A stretch of DNA of 64,000 bases from positions 682,001-746,000 of the forward strand of contig CBDFLT010000009.1 of the NCBI GenBank assembly GCA_965249225.1, read 5' to 3'. Each line of letters begins with the position of its first letter. The stretch's first letter is position 1. A program made the translations under genes and the position numbers. The stretch comes from CBDFLT01 sp965249225 (lineage in GTDB: Bacteria; Chloroflexota; Dehalococcoidia; Lucifugimonadales; G963668185). This document shows positions 18,230-26,424 of the stretch, in pieces. Under the pieces are notes generated by a model. The model worked only from the letters and a program-made list of their open reading frames with translations, ran no database searches and had not been told where the DNA came from.

Positions 18230-18865
18230 ATGAGGCTTTCACTGTCCTTTTTGCCGAGGGAAGACAGGTTTTTTTCCCTGCTGCATCAGAGCGCGATTAA
18301 CATCAAGGAAGTGGCGCGCAGGCTCGAGGACCTTTTTGAGAATTTCGAGAATATCCCAGCCAAGGTGCAGGAGATCAAAGACCTGGAAGAGTTCGGAGAC
18401 CGGATCATCCACGATATCGCCCATGCGCTGTACCGCACGTTCGTGACGCCCATAGACCGGGAGGACATCATGGCCTTGGCCGGAAGGCTCGACGACGTGC
18501 TGGACGCCATGGACGAGGCCGCTCAGTACATTCTCGAGTACAAGATAGAGGAGTCCACCGAATACGCTCGGCACCTGGCGACCATCATCGTTCAGTGCGC
18601 CGACGAGTTGGAGCGGGCCGTTGCTCTCCTCTTTACCAGGGGGTCCAAACTGCGAGAGGTGCTGACCATGACCGTGGAGCTGAATCGGCTGGAAAACGAG
18701 GCGGACAAGGTGGCCAGCCGGGCCAGAGGAGACCTCTTCAGCAACGGCTTTGACGTGTCGCACGTCCTCAAGTGGCGCGACATATACGATGACCTGGAGC
18801 AGGCCACAGACAGGGCCGAGGACGCCGCCGACGTGTTGGAGGGAATTGTTTACAAGCACCTGTAG
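18230..18865 (+). CDS. DUF47 (PhoU-like) phosphate transport regulator
   Basis: 211-aa all-helical PhoU-fold protein (DUF47/TIGR00153). Characteristic segments are PREDRFFSLLHQSAINIKEV, EFGDRIIHDIAHALYRTFVTPIDREDI and LKWRDIYDDLEQATDRAEDAADVLEGI. The conserved acidic E/D-x3-D patches bind metal in PhoU relatives. Members are usually co-transcribed with PiT transporters and are thought to control them. Here the PiT gene follows after 28 bp. The region before the ATG carries GAGAGGTG and, upstream of that, a terminator, so expression is probably attenuated. Confidence 0.9.
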   Translation: MRLSLSFLPREDRFFSLLHQSAINIKEVARRLEDLFENFENIPAKVQEIKDLEEFGDRIIHDIAHALYRTFVTPIDREDIMALAGRLDDVLDAMDEAAQYILEYKIEESTEYARHLATIIVQCADELERAVALLFTRGSKLREVLTMTVELNRLENEADKVASRARGDLFSNGFDVSHVLKWRDIYDDLEQATDRAEDAADVLEGIVYKHL

Positions 18866-18893
18866 CGAGGACCGGTAAAGTCCAGGCGCGTTT

Positions 18894-19904
18894 ATGATAG
18901 ACGAGACGTCATTCAGCTTCCTCGTACTGGTGATATTGATCGCCGTGGCGTTCGACTTCGCCAACGGCTTCAACGACGCGGCCAATGCCATCGCTACTGT
19001 GGTCTCCACTCGGGTGTTGTCGCCCCTCGTCGCGGTTCTGATGGCCGCCGGTATGAATTTTGCCGGCGCGATCTCTGGGACGGCGGTCGCCAAGGCCGTA
19101 GGCAAGGGAGTGGTCGACCCCGATGGCATCACGCTGCTGACCGTGGCGGGCGGGGTGGCCGCCGCGGCCGTGTGGGTGTTCGTCGCCACGCGGTTCGGTA
19201 TGCCGGTCAGCGGTAGTCATAGCCTTATCGCGGGCATTGCGGGAGCAGGAGTCGCACAGGCGGGGTGGAGCGTTCTGGTGGGCTCGGGGATACGTAAGAT
19301 ACTCCTGGGCCTCGCCTTTGCGCCAGTGATAGGCTTCTTCGGTGGGTACATTTTGATGCTGGCCATCTACTGGGTCTTCCGTAGGGTGTCACCGGCCAGA
19401 ATAACCGCGGTGTTTGGAAAACTACAGATCTTTACGGCGGCGGCCATGGCCTTCAGCCACGGCTCCAACGACGCGCAGAAGACGATGGGCGTTATCACCC
19501 TGGCGCTGTTCATTCATTATCAGTGGGCGGAGTCCGGAAGGGCGTTCGAGATTCCGCTGTGGGTCATATTCCTCTCAGGAGGCATTATGGCCCTGGGGAC
19601 CTATTTCGGGGGATCGCGGGTGATACGCACGCTGGGAGTGCGCATCGTTAAGATGAGGCCGGTCCACGGGTTTTCGGCCGAGAGCTCAGCCGCCAGCGTC
19701 ATCGAGGCGGGGTCTCGCTTCGGGCTACCGCTGAGCACCACGCATGTGATAACGTCTTCCATCCTCGGTATGGGCTCGACCCGGCGGCTGTCGGCGGTGC
19801 GCTGGGGAGTGGCGAAGGGGATCGTGTACGCCTGGGTCCTGACGTTTCCGGCCTGCGCACTAATGGGTGCCGTACTGTACTACCTGCTCAATCTAATGAC
19901 CTAG
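18894..19904 (+). CDS. pit: Inorganic phosphate transporter, PiT family
   Basis: 336-aa multi-helix membrane permease. Both PiT signature repeats are present: FDFANGFNDAANAIATVVST near the N terminus and AMAFSHGSNDAQKTMGV in the second half, each with the substrate-binding GxNDA/GSNDA core. The LPLSTTHVITSSILGMG motif follows. It imports phosphate (or metal-phosphate) with a cation. It forms an operon with the DUF47 regulator, and no pst genes are present in the window. Confidence 0.92.
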   Translation: MIDETSFSFLVLVILIAVAFDFANGFNDAANAIATVVSTRVLSPLVAVLMAAGMNFAGAISGTAVAKAVGKGVVDPDGITLLTVAGGVAAAAVWVFVATRFGMPVSGSHSLIAGIAGAGVAQAGWSVLVGSGIRKILLGLAFAPVIGFFGGYILMLAIYWVFRRVSPARITAVFGKLQIFTAAAMAFSHGSNDAQKTMGVITLALFIHYQWAESGRAFEIPLWVIFLSGGIMALGTYFGGSRVIRTLGVRIVKMRPVHGFSAESSAASVIEAGSRFGLPLSTTHVITSSILGMGSTRRLSAVRWGVAKGIVYAWVLTFPACALMGAVLYYLLNLMT

Positions 19905-19959
19905 CGGGTGAGTGCCATGTCCTATGCTGCGTCCGGGGCCGTATCACCGTTCGACGAGC

Positions 19960-21882
19960 TCAGTGTGAGCGACTAGCACGCCTTAGGTACACTATCCACG
20001 CGATGGCGGCAAGAGCGACTCCCGCCGCCACGAGTCCGGCGAGCAGCGCTAGTCCTATGCCTTGAGAGTCTTCAGGGGTTGCGTCCTCCGCGGCTGTTGC
20101 TGGCGCAGGTGTTTCCGGAAGAGGGACCATGATGGGCGCCAGACCCACCGGAACAACGTCAACCTCTCGTAGCTCCCGCTCAAGCCGCACGTTGTAGTGG
20201 CCTGCGTCGAGCCTGACCGTGAAGGTAATCGGCGTCATCGACAGCCCGGGAACTAAAATCGCCTCGCTGTCGTGGACGGTATCGTTGATCCAAAGGGTTG
20301 CCGGATACACCGCGGCTTCGGTGCTCTTGTTCCTGACAACGGCGCTGACCGTGAACTCTTCATCGGCGGTGGGCCACGGTGGGTTTACGGCCAGGTTCCT
20401 GACCTCGAAGAGGGGCTTCGGCAACTCCTTGCTGCCGGTAACGGCGATTAAGGAGAAGCCTGGTATCGAGACCGTATAGAAAATCCGCTCCTCATCTTCA
20501 CGGACCCGCTTCGAGGGAAAGGGAACCCACGAGCTCAACGACTCGTCAAACCGGTTGAACTGGACCGACCACTTATGTATCTCGTTGGCTTCCAGCCAGC
20601 TTTTCTCCACGGTGAGGCTGACGTGGGCTACGCTGACGTCCTCTGGCTCCACTCCCTCCATATCGATGCTGAAGACGGAATTCACCACATGCCCGGATGG
20701 AAGCTCGGGCGTCTCTAAGGGCCTTGCGGCAAGGCTCTCGACATCGATCGTTAGGTCGGTAACCCGTCGATTGAACTTGGCCAGGATCCTGTTGATAGGG
20801 GCTGGACTCCCCACCAGTGTGGCCCACTGGCCGGCGGACGTCTCCGGCAAAGTGTATCTGACCGAGTCAGGGCCGATCTGTGTGGCAACGGGCAGGGCCA
20901 GAGCGGGGTCCACCTCGGGTGTAACCTCGAAGGCGAGCTGCTCCGTGGGCGCGGTGCTCAGCTCGTTGAACAGGACTTCCACGGGGATCTCGAAGAGCTT
21001 TTCCGGCCTCATAACGGGCAGCCGGTCATTCAGCTTCTCCTCCTCCATTATCTGGACGATCTCAACCACCCTCCGAGTCTCGGTGGCGTCGAGAACACCT
21101 CCGGCCTTTTGCGCGCTCACATTTTCCAGAATGTCGGAGGCCCGAGCCAGGTCCTTCATTTCATCTACCATGCGAGCGGACACGGTGACCTCCTCGATCT
21201 CCTCCACTACACTCGCCGCCCATGCTAATGGGCCCGTCTCCATGATGGTCGCCGCAACTCTCGGGTCAATCGTCTCAACCATGGTGGTCATCATGGCGGC
21301 CGCGACAGGTATATCTGCGCTTTCGACGATCGCGCCGGCCGTGTCGGCGTCCACCGTTATCGCCATTGTGGATACGATATCTGTGGCGTGAGACATCTCC
21401 ACTTGGCCTAGTATTTGGGCGGCGGTCTCAGGCGCGGTGGCCGACATGATCGCTACCGCGTCGCCGACGTCTATCCGCTCTGTGATCTCAGCCGCAACCT
21501 CCACGTCTACCCTACCAATCACCTCGGCTTTCTTCTCGCTGGTAGATAGGGTCTCTAGCGCCTCTATCTTCTGTTCTGTGGTCTCGGCTTCCTCTATCAT
21601 CCTGATGACCTCTTCGATGTCAGGAGGCGATATTGGGGTTGGGGCGGGAGTCGTGGAGGAGGCTGCCTGGGGCGCGAGAAGGGGGGAAACCGGCGGGCCT
21701 GGAGCGTGGAGTTTGTTCTGTGATCGGGTCACTCCGACGGCCTGCTGATTCTCGGTTGCTCCGTGTCCTTCGACCACGCCGCGGGATAACGGTAGCGCCC
21801 CGGTGGAGTGACCTATCAGGAAGGCCACGCCTAGTGACAGTGTCACTGAGCCGATGAAATAGGCGAGGCGTTTGGAGTTCAT
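19960..21882 (-). CDS. PGF-pre-PGF/CARDB surface protein with helical repeats
   Basis: 640-aa exported membrane protein. An N-terminal signal or anchor segment (LAYFIGSVTLSLGVAFLIGH) is followed by a Pro/Thr linker. About 200 residues of short helical repeats (residues ~85-290) then follow, with phrases such as AVAIMSATAPETAAQIL and VAAAMMTTMVETIDPRVAA that resemble the MgtE N-domain superhelix. Next come a PGF-pre-PGF-type domain (VEKSWLEANEIHKWSV ... FYTVSIPGFSLIAVTG) and a CARDB-like beta domain (VRNLAVNPPWPTADEEFTV). A C-terminal helix (GIGLALLAGLVAAGVALAAIAW) ends in RRASRSH. The architecture is unusual and the function is unknown; a cell-surface adhesin or envelope scaffold is possible. 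Confidence 0.7.
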   Translation of the reverse strand: MNSKRLAYFIGSVTLSLGVAFLIGHSTGALPLSRGVVEGHGATENQQAVGVTRSQNKLHAPGPPVSPLLAPQAASSTTPAPTPISPPDIEEVIRMIEEAETTEQKIEALETLSTSEKKAEVIGRVDVEVAAEITERIDVGDAVAIMSATAPETAAQILGQVEMSHATDIVSTMAITVDADTAGAIVESADIPVAAAMMTTMVETIDPRVAATIMETGPLAWAASVVEEIEEVTVSARMVDEMKDLARASDILENVSAQKAGGVLDATETRRVVEIVQIMEEEKLNDRLPVMRPEKLFEIPVEVLFNELSTAPTEQLAFEVTPEVDPALALPVATQIGPDSVRYTLPETSAGQWATLVGSPAPINRILAKFNRRVTDLTIDVESLAARPLETPELPSGHVVNSVFSIDMEGVEPEDVSVAHVSLTVEKSWLEANEIHKWSVQFNRFDESLSSWVPFPSKRVREDEERIFYTVSIPGFSLIAVTGSKELPKPLFEVRNLAVNPPWPTADEEFTVSAVVRNKSTEAAVYPATLWINDTVHDSEAILVPGLSMTPITFTVRLDAGHYNVRLERELREVDVVPVGLAPIMVPLPETPAPATAAEDATPEDSQGIGLALLAGLVAAGVALAAIAWIVYLRRASRSH

Positions 21883-22099
21883 CGTTGTTTCATCCGACTA
21901 CCACTGGCTTGGGCGGGCCTCAATCGTACACCCTCCGGCCTTTACTTCAACCGTTTGGCGACCTACGAGATGCTTCAGGGCATCGATCGCGCTGTCTATT
22001 CTTACGAAATAATGCCCTGGTCAGACCTTGGAGGCCGGTTCAAAGCAGAGGCGGTCTGGTCGCGGAAACACCCCGTGATTCCCCCTGTTCGGAGTATCA

Positions 22100-22128
22100 T
22101 TGTTGCGGATTGTTGGGTCTGATATACT
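22100..22128 (+). promoter_or_regulatory. Promoter candidate upstream of the FAD subunit gene
   Basis: TTGTTG, a 17-bp spacer, TATACT, reading toward 22371. The 21883-22370 gap holds this and no convincing gene. Confidence 0.45.
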
Positions 22129-22370
22129 GGGCGGGTTCGTTCGACCCCGCGCTTCGGAGCCGTCCGGGCCGTAGGGGCGGGAGAGTCTACCCAGACATTG
22201 GTTGGGCAACTTGCCTCAAGACAAGTCCATCCCAATTCTCTGTGCAAGTTGATGGGCATCGCGGTATTGAAGCCCTGAGCGACGATAACCGGACCCCTGG
22301 GGAGGGTAACGCGTCACGAGGGACCATCAAGACGCGTTGACTCAAACGCGATGAAGAAGGAGGAAGCCCA

Positions 22371-23240
22371 TTGAAGTGGATTGATTATGCCAACCCCCGC
22401 AGCTTAGAGGAAGCGATCGGTCTGCTTACGGATGCGGGTGATAAGGCCCGCGTACTGGCCGGTGGCACCGATCTGCTGGTCCAACTCAGGATAGGTAGAC
22501 ACAAGACGGACCTGGTAGTGGACGGTAAGTCGATCCCCGAGCTGAACGAAATCAGCTATGATCCCAAGTCGGGTCTGACACTGGGAGCGGCGGTGCCGTG
22601 CTACAAGATCTATGGCGACGCTGCGGTGAGTGCGGCGTATCCCGGCCTGATCGACTCAGCGTCTATCATTGGAGGGATACAGATTCAGGGCAGGGCCTCG
22701 ATAGGGGGTAATCTCTGCAACGCGGCGCCCAGCGCCGATACGATCCCAATCCTGATCGCCCTAGGCGCTACCTGCACCATCGTGAGCTCCAACGGCTCTC
22801 GCCAGGTACCTGTGGAGGATTTCTGCACTGGACCGGGCACAACGATTCTGAAACCTGGCGAGATGATGGTGTCTATCCACTTCCCGCCGCCCGCGTCCAA
22901 CCAGGGAGCGCATTACCGGCGCTTCATACCCAGGAACGAGATGGACATCGCCGTGGCCGGCGTGGGCGCCTCCGTGGTTCTCGATGACGGAAGGTTCAGC
23001 TCGGCGCGAATCGTCCTGGCGTCGGTCGCTCCCACCCCGCTGTTTGTAAAAGCGGCGGGAGAGTTTCTTGCGGGCAAAGAGGTCAGCGAGGAGAACATCC
23101 AGGCGGCGGCCAACTTGGCCAAGGACGCTGCCAAGCCCATTACCGACATGCGAGGCACCATAGAGTACAGAAAGCACTTGTGCGATGTGTTGACGAGGCG
23201 GGTCTTGAACCTCGCTGTGGAGCGCGCCAAAGGCGCGTAG
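22371..23240 (+). CDS. Molybdenum hydroxylase FAD-binding subunit (CoxM/CutM-like)
   Basis: 289-aa medium subunit of the xanthine dehydrogenase/CO dehydrogenase family, which passes electrons from Fe-S clusters to FAD. FAD loops are AGGTDLLVQLRIGR near residue 33 and ASIGGNLCNAAPSADTIP near residue 108, followed by the CO_deh_flav_C domain. The start is TTG, supported by AGGAGG 8 nt upstream (MKWIDYANPRSLEEA). The large Mo subunit and the 2Fe-2S small subunit are absent from the window, so either this gene is an orphan or its partners lie elsewhere. The substrate cannot be deduced. Confidence 0.88.
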   Translation: MKWIDYANPRSLEEAIGLLTDAGDKARVLAGGTDLLVQLRIGRHKTDLVVDGKSIPELNEISYDPKSGLTLGAAVPCYKIYGDAAVSAAYPGLIDSASIIGGIQIQGRASIGGNLCNAAPSADTIPILIALGATCTIVSSNGSRQVPVEDFCTGPGTTILKPGEMMVSIHFPPPASNQGAHYRRFIPRNEMDIAVAGVGASVVLDDGRFSSARIVLASVAPTPLFVKAAGEFLAGKEVSEENIQAAANLAKDAAKPITDMRGTIEYRKHLCDVLTRRVLNLAVERAKGA

Positions 23241-23447
23241 CGAGGGAGGGCTTTCACCTGGACTCCCGCCGGAGAGCAAACGTCTACTCCTCCGTCATGC
23301 GGGCCCGGCCCGGTAGCATGATGTGGTATCTGAAGCAAAGTGGGCATCGCACCGCCGGCGATGGGCAACGCGACGCACGCCCCCGCCATGGCGGTCACGA
23401 CTCTCAGCGTATTCCCAAGTAAGCCTCCAAACGGAAATCGTGATGTC

Positions 23448-23753
23448 ATGGCGACAGTGTACATACCCTCTCTAATGCAAAAGCTGACGGAGGGTCGTAG
23501 CAAGGTTACCGTTCCAGGCTCCACTGTGCGGCAGATCGTGGAGAACCTGGAAAAGGAGTATCCGGGCATCAAGGAACGGCTGGTGGATGGGCATCGGATC
23601 AAACCCAACATATCTGTGGCCGTAGACGGCCAGACGACCCCTTTGGGGATGCTGGAGAAGGTGGGAGACGATAGCGAAGTCCACTTCCTTCCGGCGATAG
23701 GAGGCGGCTCTAAAAACGGTCTCCAAAGATGCCTCAGTCATGGTGTGAGGTAG
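23448..23753 (+). CDS. MoaD/ThiS-family sulphur carrier with C-terminal tail
   Basis: Ubiquitin-fold protein of about 101 aa (MATVYIPSLMQKLTEG ... VRQIVENLEKEYPGIKERLV ... NISVAVDG). MoaD/ThiS carriers normally end in a free Gly-Gly that is adenylated and thiocarboxylated. Here FLPAIGGG is followed by 13 residues ending CLSHGVR. Such tails need proteolytic removal, and a JAMM peptidase is encoded at 15696. ATG 23448 is the family-like start; the frame is open to 23340. It lies 3' of a molybdenum hydroxylase subunit, which fits either molybdopterin synthesis or another sulphur-transfer role. Confidence 0.75.
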   Translation: MATVYIPSLMQKLTEGRSKVTVPGSTVRQIVENLEKEYPGIKERLVDGHRIKPNISVAVDGQTTPLGMLEKVGDDSEVHFLPAIGGGSKNGLQRCLSHGVR

Positions 23754-23845
23754 CTCGTCGCGGTGGATTTTGATAAAATGAGCCGGTAGCGCCTTGGCGC
23801 CGAGGGGGTTAAGGCCCACCTCGGTGTTGTCACAAGGAGGATGGA

Positions 23846-24664
23846 ATGAGCTCCGATGAGTTCGGATTCGAGCCGTTTACCAGGAACGCGTTCTATACCA
23901 AGCTGAACGCTCATCTTCTGGATATGGTCTCCGTTGGTTCCGAACAGCGGATCGTCGATCTGGCGTGCGGGACCGGCGGCGTAACCCGCATGATTTTTGA
24001 GAGGCTGCGCGGCGCCCGGGACTCGGTGATAATCGCTATAGACCAGTCGGCGTCGGCTCTCAAGCAGGCTATGGAGAACCTTAATGACGTCCGCAACGCA
24101 GCGATCGACTTCGTCCAGAGCCGGGTGGAGCATCTCTCTGATGCCCTGAAGGGCTCGGTGGACACGATAATCTACTGCAATGCTATCCACTACGTTCGTG
24201 ACAAAGACGCACTAATGGACGAGATCTCTAAGGCTTTGAAACCCGGGGGCACCTTTGCTTTTAACACCTCGTTCTTCGAGGGGGAGCAGACGCCTGAGGC
24301 GAGGCGGTTCTACCGCAAATGGATGCTCAAGGCGACCAGGATCCTGAAGCGTGAGTATAATCTCAGCCCCGTGAGGGAGGAAAAGGTGGAATCCCGAATC
24401 CACCTGTCTCCCGAACAGTATCGAGAGCTGATGGAAAGCCACGGCTTCGAAGTAGTCAAGCAGGAGATCGACCCAGTTAAGGTGCCGTTGGAGGGATGGC
24501 TCGACATCAGCAAGTTCGAGGACTTCATCCGCGGCGTCATGCCGGGAGTGCCCCTAGATAAGGCCAGTGCCGCCATGCAGGAAGCGGTCAGGCGGACCTT
24601 CGATGACCTCAACCTCAAGTACGTCCGCCGCGACTGGCTCGACGTGGTGGCTGTTCGCACCTAG
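23846..24664 (+). CDS. Class I SAM-dependent methyltransferase
   Basis: 272-aa methyltransferase. SAM motif I is RIVDLACGTGGVTRMIFERL near residue 35, with an acidic residue at the end of strand beta-2 (VIIAIDQSASALKQA), then VDTIIYCNAIHYV and LKPGGTFAFNTSFF. The fold is that of the UbiE/Coq5-like Methyltransf_11 group. Shine-Dalgarno AAGGAGG lies 7-8 nt before ATG. Substrate unknown; proximity to MoaD is not informative. Confidence 0.8.
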   Translation: MSSDEFGFEPFTRNAFYTKLNAHLLDMVSVGSEQRIVDLACGTGGVTRMIFERLRGARDSVIIAIDQSASALKQAMENLNDVRNAAIDFVQSRVEHLSDALKGSVDTIIYCNAIHYVRDKDALMDEISKALKPGGTFAFNTSFFEGEQTPEARRFYRKWMLKATRILKREYNLSPVREEKVESRIHLSPEQYRELMESHGFEVVKQEIDPVKVPLEGWLDISKFEDFIRGVMPGVPLDKASAAMQEAVRRTFDDLNLKYVRRDWLDVVAVRT

Positions 24665-24810
24665 CGCCACGTCTGAGTACTTGGCCTGGAGTCTGACCCA
24701 CAGACCATATTTCACCCTTGATCGACGTCCGCCCCCATTAAGGTCCTAGGTCCCATCAGACCGGCATCGCAGGGGTGCCGTGCTCGAGCCTCCAGTCCAG
24801 TATCCTCATC

Positions 24811-24897
24811 CCCAGAAGGCCCCAGAAGGCCCCAGAAGGCCCCAGAAGGCCCCAGAAGGCCCCAGAAGGCCCCAGAAGGCCCCAGAAGGCCCCAGAG
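24811..24897 (+). repeat. 10-bp tandem repeat array
   Basis: Eight perfect copies of CCCAGAAGGC (24811-24890) and a degenerate ninth. It lies just upstream of the TPR lipoprotein gene. Ten base pairs is one helical turn and is not a multiple of three, so copy changes would shift any frame through it. Confidence 0.92.
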
Positions 24898-24962
24898 GGA
24901 ACCCGCGGTGTCATTGCCGTAACTCTGCGAGGAGGCCGTCCAGAGGGGTTACGAGTTCTACG

Positions 24963-25388
24963 GTGAAACGCCCGATGCCTATGGCCGCCCTTGTGCTCGC
25001 ACTTGCTCTTATGGCGTTGGCCTGCTCGGGCGGTGAGGTGGGGAATCTGGTCAACGAAGGTAACAAGCTTGGAAACGACGAGCGCTGGACAGAGGCTATC
25101 GCCCTGTACGACCAGGCCATCCTGGTGGACTCGGAGCATGCCGAGGCCTACAACAACCGTGGCTATGCGTACTTCAAATTGGGCGAATACGGGCGCGCCA
25201 TTGAGGACCTTAGCGAGGCGATCCGACTCAAGCCTAAGGAGAGGGGATATTGGGCCAACCGTGGGCTGATCTACATCCTCATCGGCAGGGACGAGGAGGG
25301 ACAGCGAGACCTGGATCAGGCAGAGGAGCTGGGAGAGCCTCGCTTTCGTCTGGAGAGGGCCGTCGAGGACATTATGAAAGAGCGCTAG
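24963..25388 (+). CDS. TPR-repeat lipoprotein
   Basis: 141 aa from a GTG start. VKRPMPMAALVLALALMALAC is a lipoprotein signal peptide with lipobox LMALAC (Cys about residue 21), so the mature protein is membrane-anchored outside the cytoplasm. Three tetratricopeptide repeats follow (WTEAIALYDQAILVDSEHAEAYNNRGYAYFKLGEYGRAIEDL...). The frame stays open upstream through the 10-bp repeat array, but that part is a Pro/Arg-rich artefact. Likely a protein-protein interaction scaffold; its partner is unknown. Confidence 0.78.
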   Translation: MKRPMPMAALVLALALMALACSGGEVGNLVNEGNKLGNDERWTEAIALYDQAILVDSEHAEAYNNRGYAYFKLGEYGRAIEDLSEAIRLKPKERGYWANRGLIYILIGRDEEGQRDLDQAEELGEPRFRLERAVEDIMKER

Positions 25389-25499
25389 CTCACGCCGCGG
25401 TGCCTTATACGCGCTCGGGGATCACGATCAAGATAGTCCGGTGATAGTCGCGCACGGCCAGCCAATTTACTCGCGAGTAACCACTCTATGCAGAAAGAA

Positions 25500-26201
25500 T
25501 CAGGCGGTGACATCCTCGGTAACGGTTTCGACCCACTGGATTTGCCATCCGCAGAGGCGTCCGAGGTGGCGCGCCAGCACCGGGGCTACCTGCGAGACGC
25601 CTATCGTCCTCCCAAGAACGGCCGACATGGACGTGACCCGGGTGTCCCGCATACCGCAAGGCACGATGTGATCGAAGTACGACAGGTCCGGGTCGACGTT
25701 CAGGGCGAGGCCATGGGTGGTTACCCCACGGCTGACTCTGACGCCGATGGCGGCGATCTTGGCGTCGCCCACCCAGATGCCTATGGGCCGGTCGCCACAC
25801 TCAGCCTCGATGCCGAACTCCGACAGTGTGGCGAGGATGGCCTGCTCCAGGGCCCGCACGTACTTCAACGGACCGCCCAGATACGCCCTCAGATTTAGGA
25901 TGGGGTACGCGACTAGCTGGCCTGGGCCGTGATAGGTGACCTCGCCGCCCCTGTCCACGGAGTGCACCTGAACACCTAGCTCCGCGAGCCTTTCAGTGGT
26001 GAGCAGGATGTCCGTGTCCTTGCCCCGCCTGCCAAGCGTGTAGACGTGGGGGTGCTCCAGAAGGATCAGGGTGTCGGGATGTGAGCCTCCTGCGACCTCC
26101 TGCGCTATGGTTCTCTGCAGGTCCCACGCCTCGCGGTAGTCCACCATGCCGAGAGAGACGACGGTGCAGGGAGTCAGGCGCTGGTCTTCAGTGCCGGCCA
26201 T
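25500..26201 (-). CDS. lipB: Octanoyltransferase (lipoate biosynthesis)
   Basis: Transfers octanoyl from octanoyl-ACP to the lipoyl domains of 2-oxoacid dehydrogenases and glycine cleavage H protein. LEHPHVYTLGRRG, VDRGGEVTYHGPGQLVAYPI and the catalytic pair (Cys in HIVPCGMRDTRVTSM, Lys in GDAKIAAIGVRV) are all present. At 233 aa the length is typical. It is the only lipoate gene here; lipA is not in the window. Confidence 0.93.
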   Translation of the reverse strand: MAGTEDQRLTPCTVVSLGMVDYREAWDLQRTIAQEVAGGSHPDTLILLEHPHVYTLGRRGKDTDILLTTERLAELGVQVHSVDRGGEVTYHGPGQLVAYPILNLRAYLGGPLKYVRALEQAILATLSEFGIEAECGDRPIGIWVGDAKIAAIGVRVSRGVTTHGLALNVDPDLSYFDHIVPCGMRDTRVTSMSAVLGRTIGVSQVAPVLARHLGRLCGWQIQWVETVTEDVTA

Positions 26202-26238
26202 ATGGCTTGAATTGTCCTTTCATGGGCCGCCTTAATGT

Positions 26239-26264
26239 GGTTATACCCATTCACCCGCCCACTG
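26239..26264 (+). repeat. Dispersed intergenic repeat, copy 3
   Basis: GGTTATACCCATTCACCCG core, degenerate in its 3' part. It lies in the lipB-rplY divergent gap. Confidence 0.45.
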
Positions 26265-26364
26265 CGACGCCCGATGCTTCTAGTGGAGGACCTACTCTAT
26301 GCCGGATACTTTGGAAACGTCATGTTACCCACCGGGCGACGACTATGCTACCATATGCGGTGTC

Positions 26365-26384
26365 GGCCCCGACGTACCGGGGCC
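26365..26384 (+). promoter_or_regulatory. GC-rich hairpin in the L25 leader
   Basis: GGCCCCG / CGGGGCC with a 6-nt loop, about 40 nt before the L25 start codon and with no U-tract. It could be a regulatory or stabilising 5' hairpin. Confidence 0.4.
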
Positions 26385-26424
26385 GCACTCTGTAGGCCGC
26401 GGTTCACTTAAGAGAGGTTCAGGC

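Noticed and set aside
19960..21400. Long plus-strand frame (20555-21391) opposite the PGF-pre-PGF gene
   Set aside because: Ser/Thr-rich shadow of the real minus-strand gene. No family pattern or ribosome-binding site.
24780..24962. N-terminal extension of the TPR protein through the 10-bp array
   Set aside because: It would place a Pro/Arg repeat ahead of a perfect lipoprotein signal peptide; the GTG at 24963 is the sensible start.
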